Assembly: GCA_938023705.1 (NCBI GenBank)
Contig: CALJDJ010000075.1
Location: 1-64,000, forward strand
DNA length: 64,000 nt
Reading direction: 5' to 3'
Origin: an uncultured Collinsella sp.
GTDB taxonomy: Bacteria; Actinomycetota; Coriobacteriia; Coriobacteriales; Coriobacteriaceae
In this document: positions 33,538-41,878 of the stretch, one piece after another
Layout: the number at the start of each line of letters is the position of its first letter
How positions within the stretch are numbered: the first letter of the stretch is position 1
Notes under the pieces: model-generated
What the model was told of the DNA's origin: nothing
Database searches by the model: none
The model's input: the letters and a program-made list of their open reading frames with translations, nothing else
Program-made: the position numbers and the translations under genes

Positions 33538-34587
33538 ATGCCTGACGATCAGATGAAGCTCACGTCCATGACTGCCGCGAGCGGTTGAGCCGCTAAGTTG
33601 GCTCCTGGAGCCCTCGCCCAGGTCCTGGGCGACTTACCCAATGTGCATAACGACAACCTGCTCGTGGGGTTCGATACCTCCGACGATGCGAGTGTCTTCC
33701 GTGTTGGCGATAATTTGGGCCTCGTGCAGTCCATCGACTTCTTCCCGCCGATGGTCGACGACCCGTTCCTGTTTGGCCAGATCGCCGCGGCAAACTCGCT
33801 GTCGGACATATACGCCATGGGCGGACGACCGAGCCATGCTATGAACCTGCTGTGCATTCCCAATTGCCTGGGTGTTGAGGTTGCCGGGCAGATTTTGGCG
33901 GGTGGCGCCGACAAGTGCGTCGAGGCTGGCTGCACCATCGCGGGCGGCCACACCATCAACGACGACGAGCCCAAGTACGGCCTGTCCGTGAGCGGCTTTG
34001 TCTCGCTCGACCGCATGCTCGCCAACAGCGGCGCGCGCGTGGGCGATGTCCTACTGCTGACCAAGGCGATCGGCTCGGGCATTATCACCACGGCCATTAA
34101 GGGCGAGCTCATCGAGCAGGACGAGGCCAGCCGGATGTTTGATTCTATGCGCACCCTCAACGAGGCCCCGATCCGTTTGGCCGAGGGGCTCGAACTTCAC
34201 GGCTGCACCGACATTACGGGCTTTGGCCTGATTGGGCATGCGTGCGAGATGGCCGAGGGCTCGGGCGTGCAGATTGAGCTTGCGTCGGGGGCGGTGCCTC
34301 TCTTTGACCAGGTGCTCGACATGGCGCGTCTGGGCATTATCCCCGCTGGCTCCTACCGCAACCAGGACTTCTTTGGCCCGCGCGTGGCGGCCGACGATGA
34401 CCTGGAGCCGGGCATGCTGGATGCGCTGTACGATCCGCAGACCTCGGGCGGCCTGCTCATCGCAGCGCCTGCTGCCGATGTGGATGAGCTTGCGCGTCGC
34501 CTGCATGCCGAGGGGCGCATCGCGGCCGTTGTCGGGCGCGTGTGCGAGGCGGAGCCGGGCGGTCCTGCCGTCCGCGTTGTTCGCTAG
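33538..34587 (+). CDS. selD: Selenide, water dikinase, a selenoprotein (in-frame UGA)
   Basis: SelD makes selenophosphate from selenide and ATP, the selenium donor for selenocysteine and other selenium products. The frame from ATG 33538 (after GAGGGGG) reads LTSMTAASG, then TGA at 33586-33588 (codon 17), then AAKLAPGALAQVL. This is the SelD active-site block in which Cys or Sec precedes the catalytic lysine, so the UGA is read as Sec. The rest, with SIDFFPPMVDD, AANSLSDIYAMGG and GGHTINDDEPKYG, is complete to 34587, giving 349 residues. Automatic callers will start it late, near 33598, and miss the active site. It sits between the activase and yedF; selA, selB and tRNA-Sec are 18-23 kb away in this window. 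Confidence 0.95.
33589..33631 (+). promoter_or_regulatory. Candidate bacterial SECIS element in selD
   Basis: Downstream of the UGA, the coding sequence can form GGCTC-ctg-GAGCC (33600-33612) and then a perfect 7-bp stem, CGCCCAG-gtc-CTGGGCG (33615-33631). The second, with its small loop some 34 bases past the UGA, has the distance expected of a SelB-bound bacterial SECIS. Which hairpin is used is not decided by inspection. Confidence 0.55.
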
Positions 34588-34648
34588 CCCGCACGTTTAT
34601 GTAACTGTTTGCCGTTCTCTAGAACGGCTCTTTCGAAAGGAATTTGCT

Positions 34649-35275
34649 ATGTCTACCAAGATTGAAGTCAATGCCATGGGCGATGCCTGCCCGCTGCCCG
34701 TCGTCAAGACGCTCAAAGCTCTGAAGCAGCTCGATGGCGAGGGCGCCGTCGTGACCTCGGTCGACAACGAGACCGCCGTCAAGAACATCTCCAAGATGGC
34801 GCAGGAGAAGGGCTGCACGGCCTCGGTCGAGAAGGTTTCTGACGCCGAGTGGCACGTGACCGTGGCGACCTCTGGCGCCATTGCCATGGCCGATCCCGAG
34901 CAGGATGGCGCTGCCTTCTGTGATGCCAGCGCCGGCAAGGGCAGGCTCGTCATTTCCGTCTACACCGACTGCATGGGCCGTGGCGACGACGAGCTGGGCC
35001 ACAAGCTCATGAAAGCGTTTATCTTTGCCGTGACGCAGCAGGAGGAGCTGCCCGCGACCATGCTGTTCTACAACGGCGGCGCCAAGCTCACCGTTGAGGG
35101 CTCGCCGGTGCTCGACGACCTGAAGGGCCTGGCCGAGCAGGGTGTCGAGATTCTCACCTGTGGTACCTGCCTCGACCACTATGGCATTAAAGACCAGCTT
35201 GCGGTGGGCGAGGTCACCAACATGTACGTGATCGTGGAGAAGATGGAGCAGGCCGTGCGCGTCGTGCGCCCGTAG
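34649..35275 (+). CDS. yedF: YedF-type sulfurtransferase-like selenium metabolism protein
   Basis: The 208-residue product fuses an N-terminal TusA-like domain (residues 1-75, with the conserved cysteine in GDACPLPVVKT) to a DsrE-like domain. The DsrE-like part has VYTDCMGRGDDELG and a CGTCLDHYG motif near the C-terminus. Such two-domain YedF proteins are regularly found beside selD in selenium-using bacteria and are thought to carry or hand over sulfane sulfur or selenium. GAAAGG lies ahead of ATG 34649. It is in the middle of the selenium run. The precise reaction is not established. Confidence 0.88.
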   Translation: MSTKIEVNAMGDACPLPVVKTLKALKQLDGEGAVVTSVDNETAVKNISKMAQEKGCTASVEKVSDAEWHVTVATSGAIAMADPEQDGAAFCDASAGKGRLVISVYTDCMGRGDDELGHKLMKAFIFAVTQQEELPATMLFYNGGAKLTVEGSPVLDDLKGLAEQGVEILTCGTCLDHYGIKDQLAVGEVTNMYVIVEKMEQAVRVVRP

Positions 35276-35294
35276 CGTATTGGTTGGAGTTGCC

Positions 35295-35546
35295 ATGAGG
35301 GAGAAGCGCCCGGCGCTTGTCATCACGTTTCCCACCACGGCGGCCGCCATGGGCTGCGAGTCCCTGTGCATCGAGCGCGGCCTTCCCGGGCGAACGATTC
35401 CCGTGCCCGGGGAGGTCGCTGCCGGCTGTGGTCTGGCGTGGAAGGCGTTGCCTGCCGATGAGGAGCTGCTGCGCGGCGAACTCGCCGCGGCGGGCGTTCC
35501 TACCGAGGGCTATACCGTGATTGATATGTGGGAGGTCGTGCGATGA
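35295..35546 (+). CDS. DUF3343 small protein, putative Se/S carrier
   Basis: The 83-residue product matches DUF3343 (putative Se/S carrier) in size and pattern: ALVITFPTTAAAMGCESLCIERGLPGRTIPVP and EVAAGCGLAWKA, with three cysteines placed to carry a persulfide or selenopersulfide. DUF3343 genes commonly accompany yedF and cysteine desulfurase genes. The start at 35295 follows TTGGAG. Its stop overlaps the next gene's ATG (ATGA), so the two are translationally coupled. Function is inferred from neighbours only. Confidence 0.8.
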   Translation: MREKRPALVITFPTTAAAMGCESLCIERGLPGRTIPVPGEVAAGCGLAWKALPADEELLRGELAAAGVPTEGYTVIDMWEVVR

Positions 35547-36685
35547 TCTACCTGGATAACGCGGCGACGACCATGCACAAGCCTCAGACGGTCATCGATG
35601 CCGTGACGCAGGCGATGTGCTCGCTCGGCAATGCCGGGCGCGGTGCCACGTCGGGTGCCCTCGATGCCGCTCGTACGATTCACGCTTGCCGTACCAAGCT
35701 CGCGCGCCTTTTGGGCTGCCCGAGGGCGGACCATGTGTGCTTTACGCCCAACTCCACGGCTGCGCTCAACACCGCCATCAATGGCGTGGTGCGTCCCGGT
35801 GACCGCGTGGTCACGACGGTGCTTGAGCACAACTCGGTGCTGCGTCCGCTCAATCGCTTGGCGACGGAGCAGGGTGTGACGGTTGAGCATGCGGGCTGCG
35901 ACGCGAACGGCGCGCTCGACTACGACGAGCTCGAGCGGTTGGTCACGCCCGGTACGCGTGCCGTGGTGGTGACGCACGCTTCCAATGTGACCGGCAACGC
36001 GGTCGACGTTTCGCGTGTGTCTGCCATCGCCCATGCGGTCGGCGCGTTGGTGATCGTCGATGCCTCTCAGTCTGCCGGTACGGCGCATATCGATATGCAA
36101 GCCATGGGGTTCGACGTCGTGTGCTTTACCGGCCACAAGGGGCTCATGGGACCCCAAGGCACCGGCGGGCTGGCCGTGGCGGAGGGCATTGACGTGGCGC
36201 CGTGGGCCATGGGCGGCACGGGCATGCACAGTTTCGATGCGCTGCAGCCGCTTGAGTGGCCCACGCGCCTTGAGGCGGGCACGCTCAACGGCCACGGCAT
36301 CGCGGGCCTTTCTGCCGGCCTCGACTTTATCGAGGCCCAGGGTGGGGTCGAGGCGATTGCTGCCCACGAGCGTGCGCTCGCCGATCGCTTCCTTGCCGGT
36401 GTGTGCGAGATTCCGGGGATTAAGCTCTACGGTGCCTTTGACCAGCCGGCGCACTCTGCGATCGTGTCGCTCAACGTGGGTGATATCGACTCTGCCGAGA
36501 TCTCGGACGCGCTCATGCAAGGGTGGGGGATTGCGACGCGCCCCGGCGCCCATTGCGCTCCGCTCATGCACCGTGCGTTGGGAACCGAGCGCCAGGGCGT
36601 GGTTCGGTTCTCGTTTGGTTACTTCAACACGGCCGAGGAAGTCAACATGGCGATTGAGGCTCTGCGCGATTTGAGCTGCGATTAG
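35543..36685 (+). CDS. csd: Cysteine desulfurase-family PLP enzyme, possible selenium mobiliser
   Basis: The 380-residue class-V aminotransferase has MIYLDNAATT at the start, the Schiff-base lysine K199 in FTGHKGLMGPQG and the persulfide-forming cysteine C338 in RPGAHCAPLMH. It removes sulfur from cysteine, or selenium from selenocysteine, and passes it on as a persulfide. The overlap with the DUF3343 frame and the nearby selD and yedF point to a role as selenium or sulfur donor in selenophosphate synthesis rather than general Fe-S assembly. No IscU-type scaffold is nearby. Confidence 0.9.
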   Translation: MIYLDNAATTMHKPQTVIDAVTQAMCSLGNAGRGATSGALDAARTIHACRTKLARLLGCPRADHVCFTPNSTAALNTAINGVVRPGDRVVTTVLEHNSVLRPLNRLATEQGVTVEHAGCDANGALDYDELERLVTPGTRAVVVTHASNVTGNAVDVSRVSAIAHAVGALVIVDASQSAGTAHIDMQAMGFDVVCFTGHKGLMGPQGTGGLAVAEGIDVAPWAMGGTGMHSFDALQPLEWPTRLEAGTLNGHGIAGLSAGLDFIEAQGGVEAIAAHERALADRFLAGVCEIPGIKLYGAFDQPAHSAIVSLNVGDIDSAEISDALMQGWGIATRPGAHCAPLMHRALGTERQGVVRFSFGYFNTAEEVNMAIEALRDLSCD

Positions 36686-36723
36686 ACCAACCTTTTGCGC
36701 CCTTAGATAAACCGTTTACGCTA

Positions 36724-36806
36724 CCTTCCCGCATTGTCGCTTATACAGGGTAATGTGAAATGATGGCCCACACTGGGACTCTGTATCTTTGCGAATTGCG
36801 GGAAGG
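36724..36806 (+). promoter_or_regulatory. Long-range hairpin covering the ribosome binding site of the giant surface protein gene
   Basis: CCTTCCCGCA (36724-36733) is perfectly complementary to TGCGGGAAGG (36797-36806). The latter contains the GGGAAGG ribosome binding site five bases before ATG 36812. A 63-base loop separates the arms. If both are in the transcript, initiation would be occluded. No convincing promoter could be fixed in the 126-base gap. Confidence 0.45.
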
Positions 36807-36811
36807 TTCCT

Positions 36812-39800
36812 ATGAACAGGATCACTGCTGCCCTCTATAGGTTTTTGGTTGTCTATCTTTCGGTTGCGATGGTCGTGACCTCGATACCCCTTGCGCCCCG
36901 CGCGGCCTATGCCGATGATGCCGGGGCGGTCGCCGTCGAGAGCGAGGCCCAAGAGACCGACTCGAGCTCTGACGCTGATGTCGATGCGGTCGATAACGCG
37001 TCGTCTTCGAGCGAGGGCAGCTCATCCACAACTTCCGACCAAACGAATAACGCTCAGGACGAATCGTCCAGCTCGGATACCAGCACTTCCACGTCGAGCT
37101 TGGCCCAAGACCTTTCGAGCTCCGCGACCAACTCCGATGCTGCAAAGAGCTTGGCTGCTACGGCGGAACCCTCGTCCGATGACAGCGAAGTCGATTCCCT
37201 CGTGTATGAGGACCCAACGGTCTATGAGTATGCCAAGCTTATGCCGAACGGCTATGTGTATCCGTGCGATGCAAGCGGAAGCGTTACGGTAGAGATCGAT
37301 GGAAACGACCCGTATGGGAGCTCTGTCGACGGTAAATTGGTAACCAATCTGATCGTTGATTACGGAGTGGATGGGGTCCCCGGATATATTTGTGAGTATT
37401 CCTCCAATTTGCGTTCGGTGCGTTTTGAGAACAGCTCTATTTCTTCAATTGGACTACACGCCTTTTCTGGGTGCTCCAATCTCGCCGATATCAGCTTTTC
37501 CGGTATGACCATTGGGGGCATCGGAACAGAGGCGTTTTCTGGGTGCGGATCGCTTACGAGCCTGAACATTAATGACGTTGCTACCATCGGCTCTATGGGC
37601 GATGCCGCGTTTGCCTGGAGCGGGCTGCGGTCTACGGGTCTCGACAAGGTCGTTGGTCTCAGTTCGATTCCTGAGAACGCTTATAATGCCTGCAGCGCTC
37701 TGACCGATACCGGTCTGGGCGGGAACACATCCATCACATCAATCGGCGTTAATGCGTTCAAAAACTGTTCTCGCCTTGCGACGACGGGACTCGAGAACAA
37801 TACGACGATCAAGACGCTCCGCGAAGGTTGTTTCTCCGGGACCAATATGAGCGGCGGGCTGACGCTGCCCCTTTATTCCAAGATCGAGGAACTGCCGAGT
37901 CGTGCGTTCTATGGCTCTAAGCTTGAAACTGTGTACTTTGGATGCGACCATGTGGTGCTCATTAATTCCACCACGTTCCCCAAGCAAAACATGACTGTCA
38001 TGGTCCCTGCCAAGATGGTTTCGCAATACGAAAGCGGCCACCCTAAAGAGGTTTGGGAGAGCTGCAATGGTAGCCTGCCCGTCCCCGTGGGTAAGGTACT
38101 CCAAAAGATAAAGATTTCGCGCGATCCCGACAAGATGGCCTATCAGCAGGGGGAAAAGATCTCGCTCGAGGGCATGAGCGTCACGTTTCAATATCCTCAT
38201 TCGACGATGGATAGCGACTACGAAGCCCTCATAAAGGAAGAACTCGGCGAGTACCTTACGGCAACCCCTTGCGACGGCGACGTCTTCGATGGCTCGATGG
38301 ACGGAGAACCCATACAGCTGGTGTATGACGATGGCTACACGCGCCTTGTCGCGTACAGCAAGGGCAACCTGCAGCAGGCAGCCTACGAGTATGCCAAGCT
38401 CATGCCCAACTACTATCTGTATCCGTGCGACGCAAACGGAAATCTTACGGTAGAAATCGATGAAAACAACCCGCGCGAGAACTCCGTCGACGGTCGAATG
38501 GTAACGAATTTGATTGTCGATTACGGGGTGGATGAAGTCGACGCACAGCTCTGTGCCGACTCTACCAATCTGCGTTCAGTGCGCTTTGAGAACACTTCCA
38601 TTTCCAAAATCGGATTGCACGCCTTCTATAACTGCCCGAATCTCACCGATATCAGCCTTTCCGGTATGACCATCGGCGCCATCGGGAAAGAGGCATTCTA
38701 TGGCTGCAAGTCGCTTATGAGTTTGAACATCAACGAGGTTGCCACTATTGACTCTATGGGCGACGCCGCGTTTGCCGAGAGTGGACTGGTGTCCACGGGG
38801 CTCGACAAGGTTGTCGGCCTCACATCGATTCCCGACAGAGCCTACGAAGGCTGCAAGGCTCTGACCGATACCGGCCTGGACAAGAATGCCTCCATTACAT
38901 CGATTGGCGTTTGCGCGTTCAGGTTTTGCTCGAACCTTGCTACCACAGGGCTCGAGAGCAACACATCGGTCGAAACGCTTGGCCACACCTGCTTCTACGG
39001 CACCGACTTGAGCGGCGGACTGACGCTGCCATATAACTCCAAGATCGAGGAGTTGCCGGAAAAGGCGTTTGGCAGTACCAATCTCGAGACCGTGTTCTTT
39101 GGGTGCAACCATGCGGTGCTCATTAACACCGACACGTTCCCCAAATACAACATGACCGTCATGGTCCCCGCAAAGATGATTCCAAAGTACAGCAAGGGAG
39201 AGCCCAAGGCTGTTTGGGAGAGGTGCAACGGCTGCCTGCCCGTCCCGGTGGGCAAGGTGCTCGAGGACGTTGAGATCTCATGCGACCCCAACAACATGAC
39301 CTATGAGCCGGGGGAGACCATTTCGCTCGAGGGCATGAGCGTTGAGCTCGATTACCCGCATACGGTATCGATTTGGGACTACGAGGCCCTCATACAGGAA
39401 GAGCTCGGCGAGTACCTTACGGCCACCCCCTGCGACGGCGACGTCTTCGATGAGTCGATGGACGGACAGCCCGTAAAGCTCGTGTATGACGACGGCTATT
39501 CGCATTTTGAAACCCAGACCAAGGGCACGCTACAGCTCAAGAAGCCTGAGCCGACGTCGTTCCAGATCTCCTATGCCCAAACGATCGATAAAGGCGAACG
39601 CAAGCTGATGGACGGCGTTGAACTGCCCGATGTTTCCGGCGCGACGACGATTGATGCAGGCGACGAGGTCACGCTCGATGCCGGTGCTCTAGGAATGCTC
39701 AACGACAACATCACGTTTAAGGGTTGGTATGACACCGAGTCCGGCAAGTACATCTCCAGGGAGCCGGTCTACACGTTTACGCCGGATAAGGATCTGTCCC

Positions 39801-41878
39801 TCGAGGCTCGCTTTAAGCTCAAGGACTATGCGGTGCGTGTCAACGATGCGCAGGCGACCGATTCGTCACAGGACTATGCGCACCTGAGTGTTACCGCTCA
39901 AAACTGCTATCGCAATGCCGGCGAGACGGTTGAGGTTTCCGCCGTCACGGATAACGCCCTGTTCCTGGGCTGGTATCTGGGCGAGGGCGATGATGCGTAC
40001 GCCGCGAGCGATCAGCTCGACTTTACCTATACGGTGGACAAGGCGGACGCGATTGTGTCCGAGGACAAGACTGACGCTAGGATCGAGATCACGCCGCGCT
40101 ACTGCGCTCCCCAGGCAAGCGTTGTGCTGAGTGTGGACGGGGTCGATGAGAACGGGCAGCCGCTCGGGCAGTTCCTTTCCACCGGTCTGTACGGCCTCGG
40201 GTCGCGCGTAACGGTCGTGGCGGTGCCAATGCCTGGCTATGTGTTTGACTACGCGACCGATGCCCTCGGCAACGTTGTCTTTACCGGGGACGATGGTCCG
40301 TCCTACACGTTTGTGCTCGAGGGGGATGTGCAGTACACCGCGCATTTCCGCGAGGAGACTGACCCCGACGAGTCACTCGCGGCGCTGAAGGCCGCGCTCA
40401 TCGCCGCAATTACGGCTGCGGCCGTTCTCGCTACCATGTATGGCTTGGGCGAGATCGTCGACCCCATCGCGGCCGACGCGGTGATCGAGATCGGTATGGC
40501 CGACAATATTGAGGATGTTGCCGCTGTGGGCACCAAGGTGCTCAAGGAGATTAAGGACATCATCGACGACCACAAGAAGCCCAAGCCTCATGGCGACCAT
40601 AAGATCGAAATAATTACCACCGCGCAGCCCGAGGTGGGCGGCGTCGTTACCGGAGGCGGTATCCACTATGAGGGGACGGTCGCCACGCTCGAGGCTGTCG
40701 CAAATCCCGGCTATCGCTTCGTATGTTGGAAAGAGAACGGCGTCGAGGTCTCGACATCTCCTCTCAAGACGATGACGATCACGGACCTGACGCCCGAGGT
40801 TGTAAAGATGACGGCCGTTTTCGAGAAAAAAGTCGAGATTACGGCCGTTGCCGAAGCCGATGGCATTCAGGCCGATTTTTCGACAGGCTGCACCGCAAGC
40901 CCCGTAAAGCAGAGCATTACACGTGGCGATCAGGCTATGGTCACCGCGAGCGAGGGTCCCGACTATGCCTTTGTGGGATGGTTTGAGGACGGCATCGAGG
41001 TTTCGCCCGAGCGTACGTATATCTTTAAGGCCGAGGTCGACCGCCATCTGGTTGCACGCTTCCGCAAGGCGGATAAGACCATCCTGGTGAATACCGATCC
41101 CTTCGATAGCGCCGAGGTGCTGTGCGATGGCGTGCCGGTCGTGGACGGTAAGGTTCGCGCGAAGGATGGGGACATTCTCACGTTTACGATGCGGCCCAAG
41201 GTACGCCCCGACAATCCGGAGAAAACGTACCGGTTTGTGGAATGGCGCGAAACCGATGCGCAGGGCATCACGATTGCCAACAAGCAGGAAGTTTGCGAAT
41301 ACCGCGTTAACGGGAATGCCCGGATCGAGGCCGTGATGGACGGCAGGGATGCGCATACCGTGCGTGCCGAGGCCGACCCGCTCGAGGGCGGTACCGTTAC
41401 GCTGAAGCGTGGCGAGACTGCTGGCATGGTACTCGAGGTTCCCGAAGGCGAGCGTGTGACCGCGGAGGCCACCCCATCCGAGGGCTATATCTTTGACGGC
41501 TGGTATTTGAGCAACGGCGGCTCGGATGTCACCTCGACGCTGGTTTCGAGCGAGCGCTCTTATACCTTTGAGCCCATTACCGACTGCGTGATCCAAGCGA
41601 AGTTTACGCGCGCCTGCAAGGTAGACGTGGTCGTTGAGCCGGCCGCGGCCATGGCGGGCAAATATATGGTGCACGGCGAGGGCTACTGCATGAAGGGCGA
41701 GCCTGCCACGCTGAGCATTGAGCTTACGGCCGAGGCGAGCAAACAATTTACCTTTAAGGGCTGGTACGACGCCAAGACGGACCTGCTTTTGGGACCGACC
41801 CCAGCTACCTCGAGTTCTATCCCGAGGACGTGGAATGCACCGTGCGCGCGGTGTTTGAGGAAAACACGCATACCGTGA
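36812..41878 (+). CDS. Giant repeat-rich surface protein, N-terminal part (before frameshift)
   Basis: This 1,688-residue frame starts with an export signal (hydrophobic residues about 10-24, cleavage after a AYA-D-like site) and a Ser/Asp/Thr-rich stalk to about residue 130. Two tandem 387-residue BspA-type leucine-rich repeat blocks follow. Then come about seven divergent InlB B-type repeats, recognisable by aromatic-x-G/x-W motifs such as FKGWYD, and one unexpected hydrophobic segment near residues 1190-1215. From about 41803 the frame becomes unrelated (Ser/Arg/Pro) and stops at 41878, while the natural continuation runs in another frame. The product is exported and probably adhesive. It forms one gene with the next entry, broken by one missing base in a CCCC run at 41799-41802. 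Confidence 0.85.
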   Translation: MNRITAALYRFLVVYLSVAMVVTSIPLAPRAAYADDAGAVAVESEAQETDSSSDADVDAVDNASSSSEGSSSTTSDQTNNAQDESSSSDTSTSTSSLAQDLSSSATNSDAAKSLAATAEPSSDDSEVDSLVYEDPTVYEYAKLMPNGYVYPCDASGSVTVEIDGNDPYGSSVDGKLVTNLIVDYGVDGVPGYICEYSSNLRSVRFENSSISSIGLHAFSGCSNLADISFSGMTIGGIGTEAFSGCGSLTSLNINDVATIGSMGDAAFAWSGLRSTGLDKVVGLSSIPENAYNACSALTDTGLGGNTSITSIGVNAFKNCSRLATTGLENNTTIKTLREGCFSGTNMSGGLTLPLYSKIEELPSRAFYGSKLETVYFGCDHVVLINSTTFPKQNMTVMVPAKMVSQYESGHPKEVWESCNGSLPVPVGKVLQKIKISRDPDKMAYQQGEKISLEGMSVTFQYPHSTMDSDYEALIKEELGEYLTATPCDGDVFDGSMDGEPIQLVYDDGYTRLVAYSKGNLQQAAYEYAKLMPNYYLYPCDANGNLTVEIDENNPRENSVDGRMVTNLIVDYGVDEVDAQLCADSTNLRSVRFENTSISKIGLHAFYNCPNLTDISLSGMTIGAIGKEAFYGCKSLMSLNINEVATIDSMGDAAFAESGLVSTGLDKVVGLTSIPDRAYEGCKALTDTGLDKNASITSIGVCAFRFCSNLATTGLESNTSVETLGHTCFYGTDLSGGLTLPYNSKIEELPEKAFGSTNLETVFFGCNHAVLINTDTFPKYNMTVMVPAKMIPKYSKGEPKAVWERCNGCLPVPVGKVLEDVEISCDPNNMTYEPGETISLEGMSVELDYPHTVSIWDYEALIQEELGEYLTATPCDGDVFDESMDGQPVKLVYDDGYSHFETQTKGTLQLKKPEPTSFQISYAQTIDKGERKLMDGVELPDVSGATTIDAGDEVTLDAGALGMLNDNITFKGWYDTESGKYISREPVYTFTPDKDLSLEARFKLKDYAVRVNDAQATDSSQDYAHLSVTAQNCYRNAGETVEVSAVTDNALFLGWYLGEGDDAYAASDQLDFTYTVDKADAIVSEDKTDARIEITPRYCAPQASVVLSVDGVDENGQPLGQFLSTGLYGLGSRVTVVAVPMPGYVFDYATDALGNVVFTGDDGPSYTFVLEGDVQYTAHFREETDPDESLAALKAALIAAITAAAVLATMYGLGEIVDPIAADAVIEIGMADNIEDVAAVGTKVLKEIKDIIDDHKKPKPHGDHKIEIITTAQPEVGGVVTGGGIHYEGTVATLEAVANPGYRFVCWKENGVEVSTSPLKTMTITDLTPEVVKMTAVFEKKVEITAVAEADGIQADFSTGCTASPVKQSITRGDQAMVTASEGPDYAFVGWFEDGIEVSPERTYIFKAEVDRHLVARFRKADKTILVNTDPFDSAEVLCDGVPVVDGKVRAKDGDILTFTMRPKVRPDNPEKTYRFVEWRETDAQGITIANKQEVCEYRVNGNARIEAVMDGRDAHTVRAEADPLEGGTVTLKRGETAGMVLEVPEGERVTAEATPSEGYIFDGWYLSNGGSDVTSTLVSSERSYTFEPITDCVIQAKFTRACKVDVVVEPAAAMAGKYMVHGEGYCMKGEPATLSIELTAEASKQFTFKGWYDAKTDLLLGPTPATSSSIPRTWNAPCARCLRKTRIP
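37223..39535 (+). repeat. Tandem duplication of the leucine-rich repeat block
   Basis: Two copies of a 1,160-base unit lie head to tail (37223-38383 and 38384-about 39535). Each begins YEYAKLMPN, contains NLIVDYGVD, SVRFENxSIS, GLHAF and TATPCDGDVFD, and ends near VYDDGY. The copies keep the same order of LRR_5/BspA-like repeats but differ at many residues, so the duplication is not very recent. Confidence 0.85.
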
